This document shows, piece after piece, positions 54,144-62,126 of a stretch of DNA of 64,000 bases (the first letter of the stretch is position 1; each line of letters starts with the position of its first letter). The DNA is from Mesotaenium endlicherianum (Eukaryota; Streptophyta; Zygnematophyceae; Zygnematales; Mesotaeniaceae), in NCBI GenBank assembly GCA_009602735.1, contig WELA01002708.1, positions 186,001-250,000 on the forward strand, in the 5' to 3' direction. The notes under the pieces were generated by a model. It was given only the letters and a program-made list of their open reading frames with translations. It was not told the DNA's origin and ran no database searches. The position numbers were made by a program, and so were the translations under genes.

Positions 54144-56885
54144 TTACCATTTCGTCACTATTTCATCGAGATTCAGCATAGCATTCGCTACTACAACCAG
54201 TGCTGCTGTTTCAGGGTTGTTGTGTTGATCATTCATGCCGATCATCTCGCAGGTCTTGTCCCGATCATTTTTAAAATCTCTCAAGGCTCTGTCGTACAAG
54301 CCTTTGAACAGGCTCAGCTTCGCCTGGCTGATGGGTTTATACAACATGAGTTCATATCCTTTCATGATCTGCTGCTCTGTTTTTTTACCCGCTTCCTCTT
54401 GCATACGGTATGCAAAATGTCTTGCCATATCCAGGTAAGCAGAATCGTTCATTGTTACCAATGCCTGCAACGGCGTGTTGGTGCGGATTCTGCGGGCTGT
54501 ACACAATACACGCGGCACACCATCAAATGTAATCATGGAGGGATACGGCGCGGTGCGTTTCCAATAAGTATACACTGCCCTGCGGTACTGGTCCTCGTCT
54601 TTGCTGTTGATCCATTTTGCGCCATTGTAGGGTGAAAGCCATATCCCTTCTGGCTGCCAGGGCATCACACCCGGACCATACATTTTATCACTCATCATAC
54701 CACTGATGCACAAATGCTGGTCACGCAGTTGTTCCGCGCTTAATCGTACCCTTGGTCCGCGTGCATAATATTTATTGAACGGATCTTTTTCTTTTACTTC
54801 ATTACTCAGTTTCGAATCTTGCCGATAAGTAGCACTCATCACCAGTTCTTTCAGTAAGGTCTTGAGGCTCCAGTGGTAATCATTCATCAGCTTCCAGGAG
54901 AGAAAATCCAGCAGCTCTTTATGAGTAGGTGGTATTCCCTGGGTACCCAGGTCTTCGAGCGTTTCTGCAATACCGGTACCGAAAAGCTGTTCCCATAAAC
55001 GGTTTACGATCGTTCTGGAAACCAACGGGTTTCTTTTATCGGTCAGCCACATGGCCAAACCCATGCGGTTCTTGGGAGCTCCGGCAGGCATGGCATATGC
55101 AAATATCTTTGGCACGGCCGGTTCCACTTCTTTTCCTTTACTGGTCCAGGCGCCCCGTATGAACACATTCGTTTTCCGCCACATCCAGGATGGATTCTCT
55201 ACCATTACAGGTGTTGTGGTTACTTTGGCATCAAGGAGTTCATGAAAGGATTGTTCGATTTTTACAAAACCTGGCACCGATTTACCAGGCAATTGTTCAA
55301 TGAAGCCAAAACAGTCAAAGGATACGGCAAATGATTTATTATCTGCAGGCAATGTGGGATTTTCGTAAGTAAGATACACATCGTGCACACCTGTTTGCGA
55401 AGAGAGGTGAATGTATTCATACCGCCATTGTGGTATAGCTTTTAATACTACTGAAGCCAGTAAAGGTCCGTCCGGCGCATCTACATGCAACTTCAATGTA
55501 CCTGATCGGTTATTAGTGTAGAGCTTACAAACCAACAGGTTCTTTTGTTGTAAGTCGATTTTTTTAAGCCTGGCTACTGCATGATTGCGAATGATCAATT
55601 GAATATTGTGGTTTGCAATCACAGCGTTTTTCAAGCTATCGGCTGTTGTAGAATTTACCGATGGCTGTAAGGTGCGCAGGAATTTTTTGAGATTACTAGC
55701 TTCTGTTTCCGATGCATATTTCTTTGTCCAGTCAGTAATTGCCTTTAATTTTTGTTGCATCGTATCGTTGTACTCACGTAGTAAGGGATGTTCTCCGGGC
55801 ACGTCTTCATCACGGGTATTGTTGAAATAAGCCAGGAATTGATAATATTCTTCATGATGAAAAGGATCATAAGGGTGACTGTGGCATTGTACACAGGAAA
55901 AAGTGGTGCTCATCAACGATTCCCAGGTAGTGTTCACCCGGTCTATCACTGCGGCTGTTCTGAACTCTTCATTATCGGTTCCGCCTTCATCGTTGTTCAT
56001 TGAATTCCGGTGAAAAGCAGTAGCAATATATTGTGCATCGGTAGGATCTGGCAACAGATCGCCGGCAATTTGTTCCGTAATAAAAAGGTTGTATGGTTTG
56101 TCTTCATTGAAAGCATGGATAAGCCAGTCCCTGTACTTCCAGATAGAACGGCCTCCATCGGCTTCGTATCCTTTGGTATCGGCATACCTCGCCAGGTCCA
56201 GCCAAAGGGAAGCCCATCGTTCTCCAAAATGCGGTGAAGCAAGCAGGGAGTCCACCAACACTTCGTATGCTTTATCATTATTGCTTTTCAGGTATTGTTC
56301 TGCAACCGTCTGCGTTGGATACCTGCCAATCAGATCAAGACTTACCCTTCTTAACAAGGTAGCTTTATCTGCCTGGGCAGCAGGTTGTAATTTTTCCTCC
56401 TTCAGTTTGGCATAAATGAATTTATCTACATCATTGTGTATCCAGTTATTGGCGATATCAGGGGCATCCGTTTTTTGTACGGGAAGGTAGGCCCAATGAT
56501 CACCCCATTTAGCCCCTTGCCTGATCCATTCTTTCAGGATATGTATCTCATTTTTACTAAGGGCTTCATGTTTATAGGGCATTCTTTCTTCCGGGTCTTT
56601 GGAAGTCAGCCGGCGGATCATTTCACTTCCGTTGGGATCACCGGGAATAATAACAGGGTTGCCAGACTCTGTTTTAGCCAATGCCTCTTCGCGGAACAAT
56701 ACGCTGAATCCGCCCTTGGCTTTGACACCACCGTGACAGGAAATACATTTTTTATTGAGGATGGGTTTTACTTCTGTATTAAAATCTATCCTTTTAGTGG
56801 GCGACAGCAAAAAGATACAACCCGTTGCTGCAATAACGGCAATTCCGGTAATAACATATTTTTTCTTTGTAAAAAGAAATTTCAT
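54144..56885 (-). CDS. PSD1 and planctomycete cytochrome C domain protein (DUF1549/DUF1553)
   Basis: The 913-residue product has an N-terminal membrane segment, then a cytochrome domain with haem motif CISCHGG near 48-54. DUF1549 follows from about 155 (DKFIYAKLKEEKLQPAAQADKATLLRRVSLDLIG), a central carbohydrate-binding-like beta domain, and DUF1553 from about 610 (RNPLVSRTIVNRLWEQLFGTGI, LEDLGTQG, LRDQHLCISG). It is the first gene of the operon and probably exported. Proteins of this set are abundant in Planctomycetes; their reaction has not been settled. Confidence 0.92.
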   Translation of the reverse strand: MKFLFTKKKYVITGIAVIAATGCIFLLSPTKRIDFNTEVKPILNKKCISCHGGVKAKGGFSVLFREEALAKTESGNPVIIPGDPNGSEMIRRLTSKDPEERMPYKHEALSKNEIHILKEWIRQGAKWGDHWAYLPVQKTDAPDIANNWIHNDVDKFIYAKLKEEKLQPAAQADKATLLRRVSLDLIGRYPTQTVAEQYLKSNNDKAYEVLVDSLLASPHFGERWASLWLDLARYADTKGYEADGGRSIWKYRDWLIHAFNEDKPYNLFITEQIAGDLLPDPTDAQYIATAFHRNSMNNDEGGTDNEEFRTAAVIDRVNTTWESLMSTTFSCVQCHSHPYDPFHHEEYYQFLAYFNNTRDEDVPGEHPLLREYNDTMQQKLKAITDWTKKYASETEASNLKKFLRTLQPSVNSTTADSLKNAVIANHNIQLIIRNHAVARLKKIDLQQKNLLVCKLYTNNRSGTLKLHVDAPDGPLLASVVLKAIPQWRYEYIHLSSQTGVHDVYLTYENPTLPADNKSFAVSFDCFGFIEQLPGKSVPGFVKIEQSFHELLDAKVTTTPVMVENPSWMWRKTNVFIRGAWTSKGKEVEPAVPKIFAYAMPAGAPKNRMGLAMWLTDKRNPLVSRTIVNRLWEQLFGTGIAETLEDLGTQGIPPTHKELLDFLSWKLMNDYHWSLKTLLKELVMSATYRQDSKLSNEVKEKDPFNKYYARGPRVRLSAEQLRDQHLCISGMMSDKMYGPGVMPWQPEGIWLSPYNGAKWINSKDEDQYRRAVYTYWKRTAPYPSMITFDGVPRVLCTARRIRTNTPLQALVTMNDSAYLDMARHFAYRMQEEAGKKTEQQIMKGYELMLYKPISQAKLSLFKGLYDRALRDFKNDRDKTCEMIGMNDQHNNPETAALVVVANAMLNLDEIVTKW

Positions 56886-57102
56886 CTGGCAGTCTTTATC
56901 GTAGAATCAGTGCTAAAAAATACGCTTTTTTTACCAATCATTTGCTTGCAGGGCGCAGACAATCGATTGCCTATAAATATTTTATATATATCCAGCTTTT
57001 ATGAGTCAGCACAAACTCAGGGCGAACCCATTACACCTTTATTAATACGCATTCAAGATTTGCCAAAAGAAGTAAAAGGCTACAAAAGGAGTTAAGTTAA
57101 AA
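56886..57102. other. Gene-free stretch upstream of the PSD1 operon
   Basis: Frames here are fragments of a long antisense frame that runs opposite the PSD1 gene. The stretch should hold the promoter of the minus-strand operon; TATTTTTT on the minus strand about 40 nt before the ATG is a weak -7 candidate. Nothing else is seen. Confidence 0.4.
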
Positions 57103-57141
57103 TTTAAATGCCGGGCAGTTATTCACCACCCGGCATTTAAA
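57103..57141. terminator. Strong hairpin behind the fasciclin gene
   Basis: A perfect 13-bp stem (57103-57115 with 57129-57141) with a GC-rich top (CCGGG/CCCGG) and AT-rich base flanked by T-rich sequence on the minus strand. It is about 70 nt after the fasciclin stop. Confidence 0.8.
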
Positions 57142-57212
57142 TGTATTGATTTGCCAGCCATTGAAAAATGATCATCTCATCGACATATCCTCCCTATTCA
57201 CATCATTACACA

Positions 57213-57779
57213 CTATGGCATCAAAACAGTGTTAATCACATGAATGACGCCATTTGACTGATACACATCTGCAATTGTTACTTCTGCTTTATTACCTTTG
57301 GAATCAATTACCCATAGTTTTTTCCCTTTTTCTGCAAAAGTCAATTGCTCTCCCTGAAGCGTGGTAAACATCACCTTTCCGTGTCCTTCTTTGATCTTCT
57401 TACGCAACTCTTTCGAGTCCATCTTACCGGGAATCACATGATAGGTTAAGATAGCAGTGAGCGTGGATTTGTTTTCCGGCTTTACAAGATTGTCAACTGT
57501 TCCTGAAGGCAGCTTTTGAAAGGCTTCATCCGTAGGTGCAAAAACAGTAAAAGGGCCCGCACCAGAAAGCGCTTCTAAGAGACCAGCAGCTTTTACTGCC
57601 GCCACCAACGTGGTGTGATCTTTGGAATTGACGGCATTTTCAATAATATTTTTGGTAGGATACATTGGCGCACCACCTACCATAACTGCTTTGCTATCCT
57701 GTGCAAAAGCATTGCTCAATGAGAAAGTCATCATAGTTACTACAATCAGCAACAGGGACTTGTGTTTCAATAATTTCAT
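57213..57779 (-). CDS. Secreted fasciclin-domain protein
   Basis: The 188-residue product has a signal peptide (ending near NAFAQ) and one fasciclin domain (about 50-185): HTTLVAAVKAAGLLEALSGAGPFTVFAPTDEAFQKLP, LVKPENKSTLTAILTYHVIPGKM, and the H2-type ending NGVIHVINTVLMP. Such proteins act in adhesion or as small secreted stress proteins. It lies on the minus strand downstream of an RskA-type anti-sigma and ECF sigma gene, separated by a terminator, and is a natural candidate target. ATG 57779 is chosen for the cleaner signal peptide; ATG 57806 is possible. Confidence 0.92.
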   Translation of the reverse strand: MKLLKHKSLLLIVVTMMTFSLSNAFAQDSKAVMVGGAPMYPTKNIIENAVNSKDHTTLVAAVKAAGLLEALSGAGPFTVFAPTDEAFQKLPSGTVDNLVKPENKSTLTAILTYHVIPGKMDSKELRKKIKEGHGKVMFTTLQGEQLTFAEKGKKLWVIDSKGNKAEVTIADVYQSNGVIHVINTVLMP

Positions 57780-57849
57780 AAATGATTTTAATTTGATTAT
57801 ATTCATTTACGCAGATAATATCTTGATGGTTTTATCCCCGATAATAAAA

Positions 57850-57878
57850 AAAGCAATATTCGTAATGAATATTGCTTT
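57850..57878. terminator. Terminator behind the anti-sigma gene
   Basis: AAAGCAATATTC (57850-57861) pairs perfectly with GAATATTGCTTT (57867-57878), flanked by A-runs on both sides, so it can work on either strand. It lies 21 nt after the anti-sigma stop and separates it from the fasciclin gene. Confidence 0.85.
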
Positions 57879-57898
57879 CTAAAAAAAATCAGGACACA

Positions 57899-58678
57899 TC
57901 AAACTTTCCCGGCTACATACATCTCGGTAAGGGTAGGTTGATCGCTACCACCCTGCTTTTCAAGGGTAATTGCAAACATTTGTGCGCGATCAATCACTTT
58001 CATTTTTTGTATCAATGCATGGCTGTTTAAAGCATATACGCCTGCATTTATGGGCTTACCATCAACAATGGCCCAGAGTTGATATTGTTTGCCGATTGGC
58101 GGGGTGGGAAGGTCTTTGAGAGAAAGATAGACTTCTTTGTTTTGCGTGTTCCAGAACAACATAACGGTATTAGCGCTATGTGCACCAACCCCAGCCAATG
58201 GAATCGATTTCACCGCAGGACTTAACAGCAGATTCATTTTTTCCTGTTCTGCTTTCAGACCGGCCAATTCCTGTTTAGATGCACGATCTTTCATCAACAA
58301 TAACAAGTTGAATACCATACTTGTAATTAATAATACAACAGCTACGGCCCTGTATAAATGATACATTGAAACAACCCTGCCAGGCTTATTAGTATCTGAG
58401 ATAGGGTAAGCGTCCGTGTGTTTATTCTGATTACTTATTGTTGCAGGTAGTTCTTTCTGTTGCAAAGCCGACCATATCTGCTCTTTCATATCATCAGGTG
58501 GCGCCTGACTGTACAATGTAGCATATTGCTCCAGTTGTTCTCGGCATTCCGAAATAGCAGTAGCTACTTCAGGATGTTTAGATGCCATCAACTCTAATTC
58601 ATGCATTTCTTCAGGTGAAGCCACACCTAAAACATATGCTTCTATTAGCCCGGATGATATGTAGTCCTCGATATTCAA
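57899..58678 (-). CDS. RskA-family anti-sigma factor
   Basis: The 259-residue protein has an N-terminal cytoplasmic anti-sigma part (SSGLIEAYVLGVASPEEMHELE near 8-29), a membrane segment near 107-126 (AVAVVLLITSMVFNLLLLM) and a periplasmic RskA domain (TVMLFWNTQNKEVYLSLKDLPTPPIGKQYQLWAIVDGKPINAGVY). It binds the ECF sigma factor encoded 4 nt upstream until a signal acts. The start is TTG at 58678, as no fitting ATG exists before residue 25. The pairing with fasciclin repeats the SigK/RskA arrangement known in mycobacteria. Confidence 0.9.
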   Translation of the reverse strand: MNIEDYISSGLIEAYVLGVASPEEMHELELMASKHPEVATAISECREQLEQYATLYSQAPPDDMKEQIWSALQQKELPATISNQNKHTDAYPISDTNKPGRVVSMYHLYRAVAVVLLITSMVFNLLLLMKDRASKQELAGLKAEQEKMNLLLSPAVKSIPLAGVGAHSANTVMLFWNTQNKEVYLSLKDLPTPPIGKQYQLWAIVDGKPINAGVYALNSHALIQKMKVIDRAQMFAITLEKQGGSDQPTLTEMYVAGKV

Positions 58679-58682
58679 TTCA

Positions 58683-59246
58683 TTATGATTTCATTATATC
58701 CTTTAATTGTAGCAAAGCTTTCCTACATCTTGTCTTTACAGTTCCAAGAGGAATGTCAAGTTCTTTCGCGATCTCTTCCTGTGTATAGCCTTTAAAATAT
58801 GATAGATCAATAACCTGACGGTGCTCCTCTTTAAGAACAAGCAGTAATTGCTTTAAACCAATATGATCGGTCTTCATGGATATCGATAACCTGCTTTCAT
58901 GTGCAGACATGTTATCACTGGAATACTGGGTATTCTTTTCCTGGTTGTATCCCGACGATCGTAATGTATCAATCGCTGCATTACGGGCAATATTCAACAT
59001 CCAGGTGTATAGCCTGCCTCTTCCGGCATCGTAGCTGTCAATGTTACGCCATATCTTAACGAACACTTCTTGCAATATATCGCTGGCCACTTCCTGCTTA
59101 TCCAGTATTTTAATAATAACACCATATAAAGCTCCGGCGTAATTATCATAAAGATAATTAAATGCTTGTCGATCTTTGTTCTTTAGCGATGCAACAAGTT
59201 CTGTTTCCGTATTTTGCGTGTTCGCTGTCAATAGCAGGACTTTCAA
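58683..59246 (-). CDS. ECF RNA polymerase sigma factor (SigK-like)
   Basis: The 187-residue protein has sigma region 2 (about 25-90: RQAFNYLYDNYAGALYG, EVASDILQEVFVKIWRNIDSYD, GRLYTWMLNIARNAAIDTLRS) and region 4 (about 125-185: VLKEEHRQVIDLSYFKGYTQEEIAKELDIPLGTVKTRCRKALLQLK). It directs polymerase to stress or envelope promoters. The start is non-AUG: TTG at 59246 or TTG at 59231, since no in-frame ATG occurs before region 2. It precedes its anti-sigma by 4 nt. Confidence 0.93.
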   Translation of the reverse strand: MKVLLLTANTQNTETELVASLKNKDRQAFNYLYDNYAGALYGVIIKILDKQEVASDILQEVFVKIWRNIDSYDAGRGRLYTWMLNIARNAAIDTLRSSGYNQEKNTQYSSDNMSAHESRLSISMKTDHIGLKQLLLVLKEEHRQVIDLSYFKGYTQEEIAKELDIPLGTVKTRCRKALLQLKDIMKS

Positions 59247-59263
59247 AGTAAATATATGGCAGT

Positions 59264-59280
59264 TCCCGATAATTTCGGGA
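59264..59280 (-). promoter_or_regulatory. Inverted repeat upstream of the sigma gene
   Basis: TCCCGA, 5 nt, TCGGGA is a perfect 6-bp repeat that starts 18 nt before the sigma start and has no T-run after it. A position over the likely promoter suggests an operator; the regulator is unknown. Confidence 0.4.
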
Positions 59281-59310
59281 TAAACGTTCAGTTAGAGCGA
59301 ATAATGTTTA

Positions 59311-59880
59311 TTATTTCTGAACAACTGCTCCCCGCAATGATTCAACAATTTTCCCCACGCTTACCAAGGCTGGTGTATTGGAAGGCACCCCGGCTTTATT
59401 GGCTCCCATAAAGAGATCTGTCTCAAACTGGTCCATGTCTGCATTCCCAGCCTTACCATTCATCCTGGGATTTTGAGCAGGGTCATGGGCAGCCACCATT
59501 GATTTTCCACCATAACTAAAGTTTTTTGCCCCGGTTCCCACACAAACAAAGTCTGTCAGGTTCTTACTCAATGCAGTAAATCCACTGGTATTGCCTGAAG
59601 TAACTTCTGCCAGTAGAACTTTGAAAAAGCCATTGATCTTACTATCTGCCGCAATAACAAAGATGGTACTGTCTACAATCGTACGGATAAGCAGACGCCC
59701 CTTTTCTATCTGGGTACCTTGCTGTTTAGGATCTGCAACCAGCGTGGTTCCCCCCAGAGAATCATAAAGTGTAGGCATGGGTGCTGCTGCCATCGCATCG
59801 TTTTTCTTGGAGCAAGCCTGAATCGCCAGAAAGGCAATGCACAGGGTAGAGAAAACTAAAAAAACTGTCATCTTTTTCAT
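59311..59880 (-). CDS. Exported truncated-haemoglobin-like lipoprotein
   Basis: The 189-residue product begins with a lipoprotein signal (lipobox AIQAC, Cys at 23). A group-1 truncated globin pattern follows: TLYDSLGG near 38-45, IVDSTIFVIAADSKINGFF near 66-84, LTDFVCVGTGAKNFSYGGKSMVAAH near 108-132, where His 132 would be the haem-binding proximal residue. The distal Tyr of the usual FY pair is replaced by Ile, so ligand handling may differ. Most truncated globins are cytoplasmic, and a lipid-anchored one is unusual. It is 19 nt after a small membrane-protein gene. Confidence 0.78.
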   Translation of the reverse strand: MKKMTVFLVFSTLCIAFLAIQACSKKNDAMAAAPMPTLYDSLGGTTLVADPKQQGTQIEKGRLLIRTIVDSTIFVIAADSKINGFFKVLLAEVTSGNTSGFTALSKNLTDFVCVGTGAKNFSYGGKSMVAAHDPAQNPRMNGKAGNADMDQFETDLFMGANKAGVPSNTPALVSVGKIVESLRGAVVQK

Positions 59881-59898
59881 TGGTTACTTTTTTATGTT

Positions 59899-60327
59899 TT
59901 AAAGAATTTTTTTGATATAGTTATAAAGCTTGTGTGATCCCGAAGCTGCTACCGGGCAACCGGTACTCATTTCTTCTTGTGTAGGAAGATATCTTTCAGC
60001 TTTGTAATGCAGTGATTTTTTAAAATTGGCGACAATTGCATCCCCACTTGTTTTGATTGGGAAAAATGTAAATATGACAATGCCGTTCTGCGTATTACAC
60101 AATACATGATCGACCCCTTTCTGGCCATACATCCAATTCGTTATTTTATCCGCATCTCCCTGATCGATTGGCTGTTTAATATCAATCCTAGCCATAATAA
60201 GTGTATTATTATCAGGCGGTTTAACCCTGGTTACCAGGTAAATATGTACTAGTAACGTTCCGAAAGACAAGAATAGCAGTATCAATAATGTGTACTTGAG
60301 TACTTTTCTGAAGAGGTTCTTTTTCAT
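59899..60327 (-). CDS. Small membrane-anchored protein with HMA-like domain
   Basis: The 142-residue product has one membrane segment at about 10-31. The periplasmic part follows with a ferredoxin-like pattern: MARIDIKQPIDQGDADKITNWMYGQKGVDHVLCNTQNGIVIFTFFPIKTSGDAIVANF. It resembles a heavy-metal-associated fold without the CxxC metal site. The end carries CPVAA. The ATG at 60327 follows a TTG-rich start region; the frame from 60369 is longer but less likely. It shares an operon with the globin lipoprotein, and a metal or haem link is only a guess. Confidence 0.65.
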   Translation of the reverse strand: MKKNLFRKVLKYTLLILLFLSFGTLLVHIYLVTRVKPPDNNTLIMARIDIKQPIDQGDADKITNWMYGQKGVDHVLCNTQNGIVIFTFFPIKTSGDAIVANFKKSLHYKAERYLPTQEEMSTGCPVAASGSHKLYNYIKKIL

Positions 60328-60431
60328 AATTGTACATTTATTCAATATTGTGATGGCAATATGAAACATGTACGGAAATATTGCAGAAGCAGATTCAGAA
60401 AGAAAAAATATTGTTGGAAAGCAGATAAAAA

Positions 60432-60465
60432 AGAAAAGCCCGCCGTCGCTAAAGCTTTGGCGGGC
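60432..60465 (-). terminator. Intrinsic terminator upstream of the globin cluster
   Basis: GCCCGCC (60438-60444) pairs with GGCGGGC (60459-60465). On the minus strand TTTTCTTTTTT follows the hairpin. It lies more than 200 nt behind the response-regulator stop and could end that transcript or the short unit starting at 60588. Confidence 0.85.
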
Positions 60466-60583
60466 GAAGTCGGGAAGACAAGATTCGAAATTAGTTATAA
60501 AATATTATTAACTAGCGACTTGCATAAGCTCAGGCACTGAACTCAAGCCCTGCGTCACAGGTAAAAATGTGTTTAAAAGGACT
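60438..60583 (-). ncRNA. Possible small RNA or peptide transcript between promoter and terminator
   Basis: A -7 box (60588-60595, minus strand) and a strong terminator frame about 145 nt without a recognised gene. A 16-codon frame from GTG 60558 to TAA 60508 lies inside, without an ATG start of its own. The rest of 60466-60685 shows nothing else. A real transcript here is unproven. Confidence 0.3.
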
Positions 60584-60587
60584 ATCG

Positions 60588-60595
60588 CAAAGGTA
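60588..60595 (-). promoter_or_regulatory. -7 box without an assigned gene
   Basis: The minus strand reads TACCTTTG, a full TAnnTTTG match, with TTG 15 nt upstream (60611-60613 as CAA on the plus strand). It would drive the short unit that ends at 60438. Confidence 0.35.
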
Positions 60596-60685
60596 TCAAA
60601 CGTTACTCATCAACCACATACTTTTTTATTGTAGACTTCATCCACAGAAAGAACAATAGAGCCCACTTTTCTTCAGATGATGAAG

Positions 60686-61333
60686 TTAAATATCATTTTC
60701 TGTCGCGTAGACCACCAGACCGACTTTACCCTTTACTGCTAATTTTTTTATGAGATTCTTTCGGTAGTCATGGACGGTTTGCGGACTTATATGCATTTTA
60801 TCGGCAATCTCCTTATACGTGAATGAGAGGCGTAGCAGTGATAGAAACTTTCTTTCTCTTTCCGTCAATACCGGAGAAGCCCCCGCGGGCACAAGAACAT
60901 TATCTTGAATCCCCTGGAATATCTTCTTGGATAGTGCAGCAGGAAGATACACTTCGTTGTTAAATACCTGGCGGATGGCCAAGATAAGATTCAGGGGGTC
61001 TTCATTTTTAGTAATAAAACCTTTAGCGCCGGCCTGAATCATTTTCAATATTGAGGTCTCGTCTTGATACATCGACAATGCCAGGATTTTAATTTGCGGA
61101 AAATGATTAGTGACCCATTGCGCCGTCTCAAAACCATCCTTCCCCTCCCCCATATTGATGTCAAGGATCAATACATCCGGTATCTTCCTGTTGGTCAGTT
61201 CGCTGACAACCTGGCTTCCGTTATCTGCCTCAAACAAAAGCTGAAAATCATACTCTAATCGCAACAAACTGACAACCCCCTTGCGAAGCATCAAATGATC
61301 GTCAGCAATTGCGACAGATATTTTTCTTTTCAT
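60686..61333 (-). CDS. NarL/LuxR-type response regulator
   Basis: The 215-residue protein has a receiver domain (about 1-120) with acidic DD in VAIADDHLML near 7-16, the phospho-acceptor Asp in VLILDINMGEGKDG near 52-65 and Lys in GFITKNEDP near 103-111. A LuxR-type helix-turn-helix follows (LTERERKFLSLLRLSFTYKEIADKMHISPQTVHDYRKNLIKKL near 150-192). The upstream histidine kinase stop lies 1 nt before its ATG, so the two are coupled. The start at 61381 was rejected. Confidence 0.94.
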   Translation of the reverse strand: MKRKISVAIADDHLMLRKGVVSLLRLEYDFQLLFEADNGSQVVSELTNRKIPDVLILDINMGEGKDGFETAQWVTNHFPQIKILALSMYQDETSILKMIQAGAKGFITKNEDPLNLILAIRQVFNNEVYLPAALSKKIFQGIQDNVLVPAGASPVLTERERKFLSLLRLSFTYKEIADKMHISPQTVHDYRKNLIKKLAVKGKVGLVVYATENDI

Positions 61334-61334
61334 A

Positions 61335-62126
61335 CTATTCGGCAAATGGAATAAAGATACAAATATGGGTACCCTCCGCAACGCTGGACTTTATCTGTAT
61401 AGACCCTTTAATCAACTCAGCACGCGAATGCAGGCTCCTCAACCCGATGCCATTTTTCACGGTCTCCGGCTCAAACCCTTTACCATCATCTTCAATAGTA
61501 AGCGTTATCCCACCGGGAACGGATTCGAACAGATAGCTAACCGTCTTGGCTTCTGCATGCTTAAGAATATTCTTAATGGCCTCCTGATGCATTCGGAAAA
61601 GAACAAGCTGCGTTTCATTCGGCAGGGTGATCGTTTTACCATCAGTATCATCAAAAAAATTTGTTTTGATTGCCCCTTTTTTTGACAACCAATCAAGTTC
61701 ATTTCGTATGGCTTCATCTATTCCAATCTCGCTGATTCGGTCACTGTGGATATTCCTGGACAGTTCTGACAAATCTTCCATAGCGGAACTGATCAGTCTT
61801 TTAGATTCAGCTATAAGAGAAAAGGATTGTTCCGGCGTTTCAGCAAATTGAAATAATGACAGATTTACATTTGCCAGTAGAAGAATCTGACTGACATTAT
61901 CATGTATTTCCATGGAGACATTCTTCAATATCTCTTCCTGGGTTTCTATCTGGGTCTCAAGCAGTTTTTTTTCATGAATTACTTTAAACCGCTTGATTTC
62001 CTCCTCCTGAAGCCTCTTCCCTCTTTGGATCAGTCGTACAACCAGTAGTATAAACCCAATTAAAAAAACAGCAACAATAAAAGTGACTACTGCTTGAAGA
62101 AGGATTTCGGGATTCTCTTTGGACAT
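61335..62126 (-). CDS. Sensor histidine kinase, HisKA_3/NarX-LiaS type
   Basis: The 263-residue protein has one membrane segment at about 10-33, a coiled linker (about 35-70), the phospho-acceptor His in NVSMEIHDNVSQI near 69-81, and an ATPase domain with HQEAIKNILKHAEAK and DDGKGFEPETVKNGIGLRSLHSRAELIKG. It has almost no extracytoplasmic sensor, so signal input must come from a partner. The upstream 7TM gene overlaps it by 40 nt, which makes that protein the likely sensor. ATG 62126 is chosen over TTG 62132. Confidence 0.92.
   Translation of the reverse strand: MSKENPEILLQAVVTFIVAVFLIGFILLVVRLIQRGKRLQEEEIKRFKVIHEKKLLETQIETQEEILKNVSMEIHDNVSQILLLANVNLSLFQFAETPEQSFSLIAESKRLISSAMEDLSELSRNIHSDRISEIGIDEAIRNELDWLSKKGAIKTNFFDDTDGKTITLPNETQLVLFRMHQEAIKNILKHAEAKTVSYLFESVPGGITLTIEDDGKGFEPETVKNGIGLRSLHSRAELIKGSIQIKSSVAEGTHICIFIPFAE

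Noticed and set aside
56436-57095. 219-codon plus-strand frame over the start of the PSD1 gene
   Set aside because: Overlaps the signal and cytochrome part of a real gene on the other strand; no recognisable product.
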